Positions 23,869 through 37,461 of a stretch of DNA of 64,000 nucleotides are shown piece after piece (within the stretch, counting starts at the first letter, position 1; every line of letters starts with the position of its first letter). Location of the stretch: the NCBI RefSeq assembly GCF_000764305.2, contig NW_025946679.1, forward strand, positions 310,001-374,000, written 5' to 3'. Source of the DNA: Hyalella azteca (lineage: Eukaryota; Arthropoda; Malacostraca; Amphipoda; Hyalellidae). Made by a program: the position numbers and the translations under genes. The notes under the pieces are model-generated. The model saw nothing but the letters and a program-made list of their open reading frames with translations, was not told where the DNA came from and ran no database searches.

Positions 23869-24101
23869 CACTCAGACAAATTAATGGCTCATATCGTCAA
23901 AAAGCGACACACTTTCTTACCCACCGTAAAAACAGAGGGTGCAAGTAACACTGTTACACACTTTCTATCTCAAACCACAAGCAGAGTGCTGACCCAGCAC
24001 TGATACACCCTTTTGCCGGGCCAAAACTGGGTCAGTATGACCCACACAACGGCAAAGAATGCATCGTTATTTGGACAAAGTCTCACGTAATTCTGTGAGT
24101 G
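23869..24101 (+). mobile_element. MITE family A copy with internal duplication
   Basis: Left terminus CACTCAGACAAAT and right terminus AATTCTGTGAGTG are both present, with the internal GGGTCAGTATGACCCACAC block. The segment around the ACACTTTCT block is present twice, making this copy about 50 bp longer than 45515-45697. Confidence 0.8.
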
Positions 24102-26600
24102 CTAAGGCCGATGAGCACCACTTTAGGGATGCTGCGAGCGTTGTAGAGTTCGTTCCGCGAGTTGAACGCTCTCCATTTAAAGTGTTTCTCGGGCGCCGTG
24201 CAAGCTCTTGAAGCGCGCAAGCTTTTGCCAAAAAATTCTTGCCAGCAAACCAAATAAGAAACTCGACCCGCGCGAGAGTGGCCCTCCCGAGGAGACGACC
24301 TCGCATCATGAAGCGTCCACCGCTCATGTCTCTTCTAATAATTCTATTTCGTTTCATAAGCTAAAAATTATTTTCCTTTTCATATCTTAATTATTCTTTT
24401 TAAAAATATTTCCTTTACCATTATCAGGTAACATTATATATGTTGATAAGATGTAGCTGTAAAAATTTAGCTCTTTTACGAAGGTTGGGATATAATGATT
24501 TTGTATATCATCGCTTCAAAAATATACCATAATTCTACAATTATTTGTGATAATTATATAATCAATTTCAGCGGTGGTATAGTAAAATAGTATAATTTTA
24601 TTCTGGTCTTATTTTCAGAAAATTTCATGTCCAAACATCTGAATCGATCACAACGAATAATTCAAATATTATTTTAGAGAAGAGAAATGCATCCGTTACT
24701 TTCTGTTCGCTTCAGGATTAGAAAACATGCATAGGTGCAAGTGTTGAGAAGGAAACATAACTCGGTGGTAATTTGGTATGCAGGGAGCTGGGTTGGTTTT
24801 ATTGACTATCGCGCTGTCGGGCGGCAAAGAAACGGCGATCTGGAGAGAGAAGTTCAATCTAATAAAAGCCTCGTGAATTACAGCAGAGTGGACTCGACTT
24901 ATTTCCTTGAGATATTCGCAAGAACGAGACGAGGCCTTTCCACCTGAAGTTCGTCCCGCCATTGTGGTAATTATGCAGGTGTTGACACAACATAGAAATA
25001 TGACGTTAGTTGAAATTGTGAAGGTGTTAAAGAATGGCGTCAGTGAAAATTGGAGAAGTGTTACCACTATATGGAGATATGGAGGATGAAGAGCTCAAGA
25101 GGTCCGGTGGCTTTAGGCGTGAGCTATCAAGAATTGGATATTTTCCTGCAAATAGAAAAAGTTGTCCTTCTTTATTTTTGTAAGGAATATTGAATCATTT
25201 ACAATGTCACACAGCGAAAGAAAAGATAAAAAATTAATGTGCGAGAACATCGATGCTTGCTGTTCAGAATTTCACGAACATCGAAAAATAAAGTTTATAC
25301 ATACATAGCAATAATGATGAGCTGCATTTTCATCAGTGCCCCATGCAATAAAAATCAAAAGTAATAAATAAAAAATAAAATCAACGATGAAGTCCTGGCA
25401 ATGAAGTTTGCTGCTCGAATGATATAACATTATAACTGATACGATGATCACTGTATGTTCCAATAGGTATTTCAGGTCTTCGCGTATGATATTTTTTAAA
25501 ATTTCAAAAATTCGTCTTATTGATTATTTTTATTATTTATCTTATAATAGGAAACTATATTTGGGGCATAAATGTAAGATGTGTTGTTGCATCAGTACTT
25601 TAAATCATGCATTGGATCGAAGTCTTCACGCACAAAATAGATTCTTAGGAGCAGTCGACCGTGTGTAATAATTAACTTGATCTTCCATAAGTAAAATATC
25701 GAGACTGTGGATCACTTGAACGTAAGTTAGGTGTTCAATAATATTAACGATGGTGGAAGATGGTGTCAAAACGCATCCATTATTGACAGCGCTGATCTCC
25801 TGGGGAAATATTCCCTACAGTTTGCTTTAGTATTGATGCTTCTAGAATTTGCAATGTGAAAGACGAGATATAATTCAGGATTTGATTCTCTTCGGCAGCG
25901 ATTCAAAGTTTTCCTTGAAACGATTTCCCTGTGATCTCGATGGCAAAGCAGCCATATTCAACCAGTCAATATTTAATGCACCATTGATCGCAAGTTGTTC
26001 ACTATTAGCAAGTAGATACGCATAAAATTTCATATATACGTGTTATCAAGATAATAACAATTTTTTTCTTTATCTTGTCTTGTCTTGGTCTTTATTTTGT
26101 CTCAGAATAACTATTTTATAATCGTCTTTGATGTCTTTATATAAATCAGCGTAACTGAATAAAATTACTACACAAGTCGCTCTACCCTCGCTAGAATCTC
26201 GTGGAAGAATTAATGATCCTTTACATTTAATACGAAATACTATTAACTTCCCCTTGTTTTCTTAATTGACTTGCGGAGCGACGATATGCGGCTTCTGATA
26301 ATGCCGAGTCTACTCTGCAGTAATGAGTTCATGAGTCTGTGAGTAAAGAAAACAAATGAACAACCTTTAGAAATCATGTAAGCAGAGGGAATATTAAAAG
26401 GCAAGAATAGGAAATATCTTTAGGGAGCTTTTGGTTAATTAAACATGCAAATAAATAGTTATATTATATTATTTGAATTTAAGAATTTGAACGCCTAAAC
26501 CTCTGAAACCAAACAGCAACGCCATATACCTCGTACATTTTAAATGGCTAATTGGTAAAACTGTAATGGATGAAACACAATATGGTGAATGTTGATTTAA
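24102..26600. other. No gene seen (24.1-26.6 kb)
   Basis: Several short open frames on both strands between 24.07 and 25.1 kb, none recognisable. Confidence 0.5.
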
Positions 26601-26735
26601 CCTGAATGGATATAAAGTAATCTGAAGCTTATATAGATATAACTGGACTAAATGTAATTGAATATGATGCTTAAAGATATAACTGGAATATATATAAATT
26701 AATATGAGGCTTTAGGGTATAGCTGGATAGGATGT
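26601..26735. repeat. Degenerate AT-rich tandem repeat
   Basis: About three diverged units sharing GATATAACTGGA-like and GAGGCTT/GATGCTT-like blocks. Confidence 0.6.
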
Positions 26736-27658
26736 ATAAAGATATGATACACAACTGAAGTGGACCGTGAAGAGCAAATCGTTTGATTAGGTCACAGAAG
26801 TGAAAGCGGTCGCTGTAATGACGACCGAATTCTCTTCTCACTTCTGGAACAGGCGAGAATGTTCAGGGTTGTTTGCGGCGTCTGCGGCGATGTTTTTATC
26901 TCCTAAAATGGCTGCAATGTCGCTGGAATTGACCTGAATCCGAGCCGAAGGGCTCCAATTTACAGAAAAAATGTCTTGAAAAGATCAGGCCTTGTAGTTT
27001 TTGGCTCTTTAATTAAATGAACGTTCTCAAATAATCGTCTAGTTTTACCATAAAAGGACTTGGAAAGGAAACAAGCCATGAATTTATAAAGCTCATAATG
27101 ATTAAAACAATTAAATTAACTGAATGGCCAAGCAAAAGTCATAATCCACAATTACTATGAACATATAAATTTATTACTTGAATATAGTGAATTGAATGCC
27201 GAAATAAACAACGTAGCTAAATTCCTGCGTTCGATCGTTTAAATCGCTTGGAAGTAATATTCATTTCATGGTCTCGGCCACACCAAAATCGAAATATGAA
27301 CGACAATAGGGCATTGATATGCGTAGTATGCGAGTGTTTATGCACTTCGCTCGCTGGTCTCATTGTCTCGGTCACTGCATTGAATTCGGTTTCATGAATC
27401 GGTTAACGTATTCGGTGGTCGGCGCACGAACGTAAACGAAAGTCGGTCAGTTTTGAACCCAGCAGCCGAGACGCAATGTCAGCCACAAAGGGGCGGCTAT
27501 GCGGCCAGGTATTGGGTTGCGCTTTCTGCTATTGGAGTTGATATCGGAAACCAGTGGCATAAATACTGATCGAAGCTTCCGCGATGTGGGCGAGAACCGC
27601 GTCGTCTTGGAGAGAAGGGGTGTTGAGCGGCCTAACCTGGTCACTGTTACACGGTGGT

Positions 27659-27800
27659 GCAGTGATATGAACGTTAACTGGTCACGGCTGAGCAGTGATA
27701 TGAACGTTAACTGGTTACGTCTAAGCAGTGATATGAACGTTATCTGGTCACGGCTTCATGACGTAGCAGTGATATGAGCGCGACCTGGTCATTGCTGAAC
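27659..27800. repeat. 33-bp tandem repeat, about 4 copies
   Basis: Units start GCAGTGATATGAACGTTAAC. The 33-bp period keeps a plus-strand frame open with repeats of SDMNVNW; I treat this as repeat-driven, not as a gene. Confidence 0.9.
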
Positions 27801-29096
27801 GGCGGAACAGTGTGAAGTTCTGGCGGACGAGGTGCAGTGCCACATTAAATTTAATGAAACCGCTCACTATCAACCGCCAAAATGAGTTAAACTTCACTGA
27901 ACATTTATGTACACCTTCATACACAAATTACCAGCAGATCTAGCAGGCGTTCCTCGACATCTTTGGTACTGGAGTATTCTTTTCTTCTTAATCACATTTA
28001 AATTAATCCTGTTCATAAGCTTCAAAATAAAGTACTGTAAATTAATGCGACCAGTTCTAACCCACATTTAGCATAGAAGTCTCATTCAAATACCGCTTCG
28101 AAATTTGAAGCAAACCTAAATTTTTATGTATGAATACAGTTCATTATTTATAAATAAAAACCAAATTCCAGCACCTTAATCCAATGTCCTCCGGGGGATC
28201 GTTCTTCAAAACTTTATGATTTAACCACTTGAGATTAATTAAAGATGTCTTGGACAAGGCCACAAATAGTCTCTAAATATATAACTATATCCACTACGAA
28301 TATATATTAAATATCGAGTGTATGGCGCCCGAGCCTTGGAGTGCGATTTTTAATCGGAGTTGGTGAAAGGTTTGAAGTGGTCTCGCAAGCTCCTTTAGAC
28401 GAATCACAACTCAGTGAAGCATTCTCAGCGACCAGCCCGAGCCAATCTGTCAATACAAGCAACTGAAAATAAATCGTACAAAATGCTCATAAATCATCAA
28501 GTTTTTCAGATGACAAGTTAGATGTGGAAAATTTCACAATCTGTGAAATTTGCAGCCTCTGTTTTATCGACTTCTTAGTTTTAGGTTCACGAATGGCATC
28601 AGTTTATTATGTTTTAAGACGGCTATAGTTTTGGACATTTTTTGGGCTGGGCGTACACAAAGGTTGTGCTGACATCGACGTAATATTGGAAATTTTGAAG
28701 TTCAAACATCAAACATTAATTCTATTTACCCTCAGGCCCTGCCAGGCAAAAGACTATAAATCAGAAACGTGAAAGAAATAGACGCCAATTACCAGAATCA
28801 TCAAAAATTTGCTAATTGGGTAAATTTATTGGCTGTAAGAGAACGAAACACCAAAGGCGGATGGAGTTCACCAGAGCGAGGCATGAGCGCCACGGTTGAG
28901 ATGACGGTGCTTGAACCTGCTCTCCAATTAGAGACTTGATTACTGGGTAGCTATTCACTGACGTTAATTTCGAATTTGCAATTTCAAATAGGAGAAAAAT
29001 ACATAATAATATCAAAACGAAATGAAAGTTATGTATTGGGTTGCAATGAATATAGTTAAGATACGAGTAGATAAATTTAATGAGGGATATACCGTA
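27801..29096. other. No gene seen (27.8-29.1 kb)
   Basis: AT-rich unique-looking sequence with only short open frames. Confidence 0.5.
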
Positions 29097-29545
29097 ACTT
29101 GATTATGAAATACGATAATTTCAAATATTCGTTTCGTCATCAAAATTCTTGAATATGAAATATAATAATTTCAAATCTTCGTTTCTTCATCACAGTTCTT
29201 GAATATGAATTACGATAATTTCAAATCTTCGTTTCGACATCACAGTTCTTAAATATGAAATACGATAATTTCAAATCTTCGTTTCGACATCACAGTTTCT
29301 GAATATGAATTACGATAATTTCAAATCTTCGTTTCGTCATCACACTTCTTTAATATGAATAACAATAATTTCAAATCTTCGTTTCGACGTCACAGTTCTT
29401 GAATATGAATTACGATAATTTCAAATCTTCTCGTTTCGACATCACAGTTCTTCAATATGAATTACTTTATTTTAAAATCTTCGTTTCGACATCACAGTTC
29501 TTGAACATGAATTACGACAATTTCAAAATTTCGTCAATATTAGAG
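29097..29545. repeat. 50-bp satellite, about 8-9 copies
   Basis: Unit built on GAATATGAATTACGATAATT followed by TCAAATCTTCGTTTCGACAT. The period is 50 bp and the copies are close to each other. Confidence 0.95.
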
Positions 29546-29756
29546 TTCGGCAAACCGAAACACCAGATGTCAGAGTATCGAAGGCTCACATTTCTCTTGC
29601 CTTTTCATTCTCGGTAGGCTGAGGTTCGCCCTCCCCAATCATGCATTGGCAATCCTTCTCTGCAACATTCGGCTGATTTATTTTCTGCCAATGACACTGC
29701 AGCCGAAATGCAGACAAACTTCTGCTTGGCTGTACGGAGTTTAGTTTTTGCATCTA

Positions 29757-29838
29757 TGAACAGCGGTTTTTATTTGAGCAGTGATTTTTTGAGCAGTGAT
29801 TCTATTGAGCAGCGGTTTTTTGAGCAGTAATTTTTCAT
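29757..29838. repeat. Short tandem repeat of TTGAGCAGTGATTTT units
   Basis: Four to five units of about 17-18 bp with GAGCAG cores. Confidence 0.8.
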
Positions 29839-30808
29839 TGCATTCAAGATTTTATCGCAATGCAATAAACTCTTAAATGCAATGCAGGTTTGAATGAATC
29901 AAATTGCAGGTTATTAGATGCAATTGTTTTTATTTAAGAATGATGCACTTAGTAGAGAGCATTAGCATGTTTAATGCATGTAATTCATTGCTCGGCAATT
30001 TGTTCAACATTCACTTTATCACAAGTTTAACACAGGTTATTCGTTAGAAGGATATTTTATTCATAATAGTCTGTAATCATAGCATTCACGGTATTTTGTT
30101 CAGTGTAAAACCTATCATGATTATTCAGGTTAGTGAATTGATATCAGCACAGATTCATCATAAATGCCTTGCGTAAAATAGACAACCAGAGAGAATTTGG
30201 TTGAAGAAGTTTGGTGAAGTAGTTACCCTACTGCCTATGGTAATAGCTGCTGAAATAATTACTATGCTGTAAATTATTTCTATACAGCCAAGTACTTCAA
30301 CGAAATATTAATCTCAACTTCGGTTTTTTTAATAAACATGAAAAAATCATGGACTGGAAATTGAAAACAGGACTGCACGTCAAACACCTGAATAAAAAAC
30401 TATATATATTTAGACGAACTGGTGATTAAGTTGTTGATAATTGTAAGTCATCATTATTATGTTCCCAAATACGAAAATAAAAAATCCTTAAACACAAGTG
30501 AACAAAACTATAGATGGAATGACATCTGGAATAGAGGCGATGCAGGTCTTGACGCAACGATATAGGCCAGTATTTTGTCATGTCGGCAGACGCCGCAAGT
30601 TTCCTTCCCTTTAAAAGATCTTGTCAGGAACGCATGGAAGCTCGGAACACTTTTATTGACTTTATTTCGTGTTGGAATTACTTACGCTCGAGATCACTGA
30701 GCGAGATTCTAAAATATATATAGAAGTTTATAGCTATATAAGAATACAAGGTTTATAAATTTTACTTGCGTCATCATCGTCAACGACATTAAAATTATAT
30801 TATGTATA

Positions 30809-31021
30809 CACTGTTCAAAAACGGGGGAAAAAACGGTCTCACCGGCGTTCTAGTGGCCGGCCGCCAAGTGAAAATAAACCGTCTATCCGTTTTTTTATGA
30901 TGTTGTATGGGTTTCTAGTGTTAAATTTGATTAAAAGCGGCCATAAGGTGTTTTTTTTTCACATGTCGGCAGGCCACTGGAACGCCGGTGTGACCGTTTA
31001 ACGGTGAATTTTCTCAAAGTG
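30809..31021. mobile_element. 213-bp hairpin MITE (family B)
   Basis: Inverted halves: the left reads CGGTCTCACCGGCGTTCTAG and the right, reverse-complemented, reads CGGTCACACCGGCGTTCCAG, continuing with TGGCC and GTGAAAA on both. The ends are CACTGTTC and, inverted, CACTTTGA, flanked by TA at 30807-30808 and 31022-31023. No coding capacity. The TA target and CACTG-type ends suggest a Tc1/mariner relative. Confidence 0.85.
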
Positions 31022-31186
31022 TACACATACATTAAGAGCTGATGAAATATTCTTGGCTAGACGGTACAGTTTTTGCCCTAACCTTGTCGTAGAAGTTTAT
31101 GTCCTTGCAATGACAAGCATTTATATCCTGGGTATCAAAAATACATTCTGCAGCAATGGGAATCTGGCAACAATTGTGATGTTTGA

Positions 31187-31480
31187 GTATGAATGGCCGA
31201 CGTTCTCGGCCCACATGAATAGACTGCGTTCTCAGTCCACTTGAATGGCCAACGTTCTCGGTCCACATGAGTGGCAGACGTTCTCGGTTCAAATTAACGG
31301 CCAAAGTTTTCAGTCTACGTGCATGGCCAAAATTCATGGTTCAAATGAAAGGCCGACGTTCGCGGTTCAAACGCTGTTCGCGACCGACGTTTTCGGCGCG
31401 CGCGAATGACTGAAGTTCTCGGTCCACATGAACGGTCAACGTTCTCGGTCCACATGAACGGTTAACGTTCCCGGTGCACA
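31187..31480. repeat. About 30-bp GC-rich tandem repeat
   Basis: Roughly ten imperfect units around GACGTTCTCGGTCCACATGA. Base composition is very different from the flanks. It is contiguous, without spacers. Confidence 0.9.
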
Positions 31481-32310
31481 TAAAGGCCCGATGTTGGGCC
31501 GTGTTCGCCGCTGATTTCGAACAAGGCAGTAGCCGACGTTGCAAATGGCAACGCCTCGCCCCTGATGGCATCCATTCGCTTAATCACCGCGACAGGCGCT
31601 GCCGCTTGCCTGCCACGTGTTGTCTGCTCTGATTTCCTGGACATGCCCAACACGGACTCTATTATTGCTCAATGCAAATCCGCTTACAGCTGTTCTCTTA
31701 GCTACCAATAATAATAGACTCTCCAATTGAATGATTTGTTTAACCCAATTTTGGCTCCATAGAAAAAATTTCAATAACATTTTGGTCGAATAACCTAGAA
31801 ATTTAATTATTTACCTTTAAAATAAATTATAAAGCCAGTTAACTAATTTCAGTCAGTAGACCTTTATCTTTTATCGGTTCGGAAAGTGTCAGGAGAAATT
31901 CAATTGCAAAAATTTATAATTTAAGATGTGGAAGATATTTTTCCCTCTCCCCTAAGTAGACTGAAAATCATAATTCACATATATCTTCATGATTTAACTG
32001 TGGATTTAAATATTTTTGTCGAACAATGAAGCACATTAACTGTCATTCTTGAAGAATAATGCGAGTACAATTACCTACCCTGACTTTCGAGGCGGTCTTA
32101 TTGATATTGAGCATGAGATGTTGTCTAGAATTGATTTGAATCATAAATTACGGAAAAAGTTAAATGAAAAAATTATATTGACTATTAAATTGCCGGAGGT
32201 AGCGTTTTAAGTGGGACCGGCTTTTGACGCTCGTCGCCTGAGCACCTCGAGTGGAGGTCGTCATGCCACAGTCAGCCGACATGACTGCATCTCAGGCAGG
32301 GGATTTAATT
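31481..32310. other. No gene seen (31.5-32.3 kb)
   Basis: GC-rich to about 31.65 kb, continuing the composition of the adjacent array, then AT-rich. No recognisable product. Confidence 0.5.
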
Positions 32311-32810
32311 CCGAGAATTAATGCCTTAAGGACGTCATGTTTATTTGTATGGAAAACATGATAAATAAATAAATAATAAATAAATAAAGATTTTCATGAA
32401 AATTTTAATACAAATTTCAATTCAAAGATCAAAGAAGGACGTCATGTGTAGTTGTGTGGAAAATAAATAAATAAATAAAAATTTTAATACAAATTTAAAT
32501 TCCATGAGTTAATGCCTGAAGGACGTCATCTTTAGTTGCGTGGAAAATAATAATAAATAAACATTTTAATACAAATTTTAATTCAAAAAGTTAAATCCTG
32601 CAGGACGTCATGTTTAGTTGTTGGGAAAAAATAATAAATTAATAAATAAAAATTTTAATAAAAAGTTTAATTCCGTGAGTTAATGCCTGAAGGACTTCAT
32701 CTTTAGTTGTGTGGAAAATAATAATAAATCAATGAACATTTTGATAAAAAATTTAATTCCTATATTTAATAACTGATGGACTTCATGTTTAGTTGTGTTT
32801 AATAGAAAAA
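32311..32810. repeat. About 85-bp tandem repeat, about 6 copies
   Basis: Units contain GAGTTAATGCCTGAAGGACG or close variants, a TTTAGTTGTGTGGAAA block and an AATAAATAAA tract of variable length. Confidence 0.9.
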
Positions 32811-35800
32811 GTAAGAAGTAAATAAATGAAAGAAACTAATATAAATAAATGGCTTATAGAAATAGAATTAAAACCGTAGCAGCTGCAGGCATGGAATAAA
32901 TCTGGAGTTGGCTGCTATAGCCTATATATCTGCTCATAATATGCAGGCTTACAATTTGTCTTTCTTCTAACCTCTGAAATCAAACTGAAATATTTGGAAG
33001 TTTTTTAGGTTGTGCGCCATCATTATGAGTAGATATTCATAAACATTTATTGTCGTCATGATGAGCAAGAGACGAAAGTACATGGTTGAGTTAAAAAAAA
33101 TCCCAGAATAGGTAGAGGAGAAGAAAAATTCGATTAGCTTCCTAATTTTGAGAATTCGTCCATCTTCTGATAAATCCACGCAAAAATGACAAGATACCAC
33201 ATCATTTTCTCGCGTCTTCAAACAAAATTGGATTGAGTTTTTCTCAGCAGACGGTAAAGTGAAAAAAGCTGCCCAGCACACGCCGCTAAACTTGGAAGAG
33301 TTTTTTTTTATAACGGGAACCTTGCTGGTTCAGCGGAACTCGTTATTATGGAATATTCTTGGCCTTATTTTTATAATTTTATTTTGGACTTATTTCTTCG
33401 GCCACGAATTTGGGTAGAAAAATGTTCAGGAAAACAAGTAAAAAGAACCAATTACGAGAAAATGCAGGAATAAGATTGAAGTGCAAAATATTAATTCTAA
33501 ATATACGCTATCAATCAGTGCATGAAATTACTTAAATTAAATGAAATCAGATCAAATACACATCCCTCAGAATTTGAGTTTCTTCGTGTTGATATTCTGC
33601 TCCCACTGTTACATTGGGATCTAAGCATGCGGTGTGATATTGGCTGGTTTCGGCGCTATATGGAAAGAATACATTATAAATAATGAGAACAGGTTTATGA
33701 TTGCAATATATCGGGCAATTAAGCTCTATGCAGGCACATGGGCTCCTGGGTATGCATGGGATTACTCCCGGATTTCATTTATAGAAAAATCGTAATCGGT
33801 CAGTATTTTGCAGATTTTTTTCGCAATATAGTTTCAATTGACATGACATGATTTACAAACGAAATTTGGTCTGGTAAAAAATTAATTACAAACTTCAATA
33901 AAAGCAATTGTAATTACCATTTCACCCCAATTGTACAGAATAACACCTGAGCTTTGGATCTTAATTACCTTAACATTTTACTTCGAGATCGAGGAAGCAA
34001 TTCGGTCCTTTAAAAGCCGGAAGATTTATGTGAGTAAAGGAAGGATAACGAAGCCCTTCAAAGTCTGATAGCGCGTTGGTCAGCAGGATATTTATCGGTA
34101 AACTTTTCCGGTTAAATTAGAAGACATAGATTGATGAGGTATTAAACAGCCATTAGCGCTTTATTGCCGATAAATTTAACGTACATGCTAACAAACATCG
34201 CCATTCGGCAAGCTAATGATGCACTGATAACTTAATTATTTTTGTGTCAACTGCGCGACATGCAGTGCTAACTTGCCAGTGAAATCAACAGAACTGGAAC
34301 CTAACCAATCAATCAAGCATCTGACGTTGAAAAAACGCAGATTCAACGTTGTTTCAACCAGTAATCAACGCCATTTGCCTGTGGGGAAGCTGCTGTTACT
34401 GATTGCTTCACTCTAGTGTTCTAGTTGCTCCATGTAGTTACAATACTCCGTTGTTCTGACCGCAACTCTCTATAACTACAATAATAGTGCAAACTATCAG
34501 CAACTCTCTATTTTCCTAATATTTTGGTGATCTGCACTCTAGCGCTTAACAGCAACGTTTAGTGGATTTAATTGAAGTGATCTATTTAACGCTTGAGAGA
34601 AAATTTCTGGCCATAACGAAACTAGGGCCAGATCTCGTGTACGTATCTAGTTTTTTGACGCTAGGGAAATCCTCTAGTGCCTGAATATTTGCCTCGGAAT
34701 AAGATTACATGAATCCCATTAATAGGTATTCTATTTACACACTGTAAAAAGAGTATTGCAGAGGTCCCAGGATTTTTTAGCGAAACTTTGAGTTTTTTTT
34801 GCCAGCTTAGTTTAATAAAGTTAAATTAAACTTTTACGTTTCCTAATCCAAATGGCTGAACTTTTGTAATTTTAGAGTCAAGTTTAATATGAATGCAGAA
34901 GTTTATCGTTTTCGTTACAGTAACAGAGAGACGGGGAGGTCTTCTGTAAATAAATTTCATCCATTAGAATGAATAACTAAATTGAGTTACACTGACTACT
35001 TCATAAAGCGAGATTTCAATATGTATCAAGTCGCCAGGTAATGTTTATCTCAAATGCCTCGAGCTCGGTCGCCACTGTGACCTGACAGTTTAGTTCTTTA
35101 TTTGACAGGAAGTTATTCGCTGTTCTGCACGCACGCTTTCTCCTAGTATCATCTGGTCTATTTGCTCAACAAATGCATATCCTATCCGCCGCGACGTATT
35201 TTTTCATCCTTCTAAAGCTTTTTGCCTCAAAACCAATCAGAGAAAATGGTCGGGAAGTCGTCGATATTCTTCTTTACGATGCTTCCCTCACGTCCGTTGG
35301 TTTGGGTCACTGGCTTAGCGATGTTTTTTACTCACTTGTTTTGCGTTGTTGACGGCAGAAGTATTTAATTTAAAACTGCATTATATTGAGAATGAGATAA
35401 AAAGAATTTACTAAAAAAATGTATGAAAAAAAATGAAATAGAAAACAAAAAATGTACAAAAAAACTCATAGATGCCCGTGAACAACAAGTTTTTAAGTCC
35501 TGAAAAGAAAATATATTTGTGCGGACGTAAAAACCTTCAAGATTTCTGCTCATTTTGCTCGAAAAATATTATTTAGATACATCATCATCTTCGAGTGAAT
35601 TTTCTATCCGAGATTCGCTGGAACAATATCATGCACTTCCTGTTGTGATTGTGCTCGAAGAATATTATTTATTTCAATTCCTAATTCACGAAACATGGAA
35701 TAGGCGTGGCCGAAATGAAGGCAGCATGCAATAAATGAGCCCGATTATACTAAAAAATGCGTCTTGTAAAGGCATCATACAGTTGTGCGACAAATTCACT

Positions 35801-37461
35801 ATATATATATAAGTCAAATCCTTTAATCCTCATAGACTTACCAATATATTTCAGAACTGCAAGTTTCATTAAGACGCAACCGCTCGATACGGCATGAACA
35901 ATTAGATTTAAAATTAATAAAAATTGAATTGAGTAAGTTGATCTAAAAGACGAATGTAAATAGTTCTCAAGACCCATGCTGACCAAGAAGTAACCAAATC
36001 ATCAACAAGATTCGTCCGTGAGTGGAAAGTTTCGATTCCTCATCGCTTCACCTTTTTATCCCTGCCACTTTTACGAGTCTCATTGGTTTGCATCAGCAGT
36101 ACAGACTCAAGCTTTTCACATTATTCATAAACGTTGGGATTGCCACGTTTGAGCATCTTGCCTTCTGACTGGCTAACGTAACGGCCGGAGGCCTCGATCT
36201 TTTTTCCGGAGTATCTCAGGATCTTTTTGCGCTCATTCCACTGACTCAGCGATTCAATTCCATCATCACTCAGCCCTATGCGCGCAAATTCGGCCACTTT
36301 TTCACATCAGAAATGCTCAACAAAGACGAAGGTTCAAATTGAATTTTATCCTACAGGAAAATTTCAAAATGAAGCTTATTGCATTTATTGGGAGGCGAAG
36401 TCTACCTCGTGTCGCATAAAAAATGAATAACTTACATGGTAGCTTTCAAAAACATCAACCGTACAGAAAACGCGAAATTGACTTCTGAATTGCAGTATTT
36501 CAAATTTTAATGAAGTTCTTCTTGTTTATTTTAGAGTATCAAAGCAAACAATTTACCTGATTTGTTGAAGACCATCATTTGCGACTGACTGACAAAGACC
36601 ATAAGCTCGATGGCGAATTTGACTACATGCATGCAGTTGCATGCAATGGATAAGCTTTAATTTCTGTTCATTCACATGAATAAATCAATAGGAATAATAT
36701 CTACAATTTATGTACACTACCTGGAGATAATCTCATCAGTTATTTGACTGGTTTGCTTCAAGTTTAAATTATATCCCGGTGGTGGTAATACAGAAATTTT
36801 CTAATAAATTTTAAAATTAAAAATTTCAACTTGAAGAGTGAATTACCACTTATTTTACTGTGGACTCCCGAAATGTAATGTAATGAATATTTACTGCATT
36901 CAGATATTTTTTTATTCCATCAATTGAAATACGTTTTGCCACTCCAGGTAATTGGGCCTCATTAACAGGCATTTTGTGTAACGTGCGATCTTTTCCAGTA
37001 AAACTCCCTTTAAAATTTCAGAATAAGCTAAATAATGAGACATGAATGAACAATGAGGTTCGTTAGGGGTGAATGAATGGAGCAATGAATCAACTCTCTA
37101 CTCAGTTGAGCATTTTGCAGAGGAACTTTATGTTAATGTTTGACTTTATTTTAGGTTCAATATGACGATTGTTACTTTGCATATTAAAAGTGCTTCTTTG
37201 AAATAAAGGATGATTCATTAGAGAATAAACTCCCAATTTTTCTATCCACAGAATTACTGGCGATCAAGATAATTTGTATTCTAGAGCATCAATCAAGATC
37301 ACAAAGTTGCATTCCGGAAATCACGCTCTAGTTTACGTGATAATTTCCCTCCTATTTTCCATGTTATACCGCCGACATGAGGTGTCAAATTTCAACGGGA
37401 GAATTTCCAGCGAATTGAGTTGATAAATTGGTGGCTGTGAACCGTGAAATGAAAGATGCGT
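32811..37461. other. No gene seen (32.8-37.5 kb)
   Basis: AT-rich. Near 34.33-34.37 kb there is a short GATTCAACGTTGTTTCAACC run of the kind often found in dispersed animal repeats. Otherwise nothing recognisable. Confidence 0.5.

Noticed and set aside
27499..27777. 92-codon frame with SDMNVNW repeats
   Set aside because: Created by the 33-bp tandem repeat, whose period is a multiple of three.
29097..29545. Hammerhead satellite from the CGAAACG block in each 50-bp unit
   Set aside because: The CTGANGA box and stem II are not present at the right spacing.
31187..31480. CRISPR-like 30-bp repeats
   Set aside because: Repeats are contiguous without spacers and the DNA is eukaryotic.
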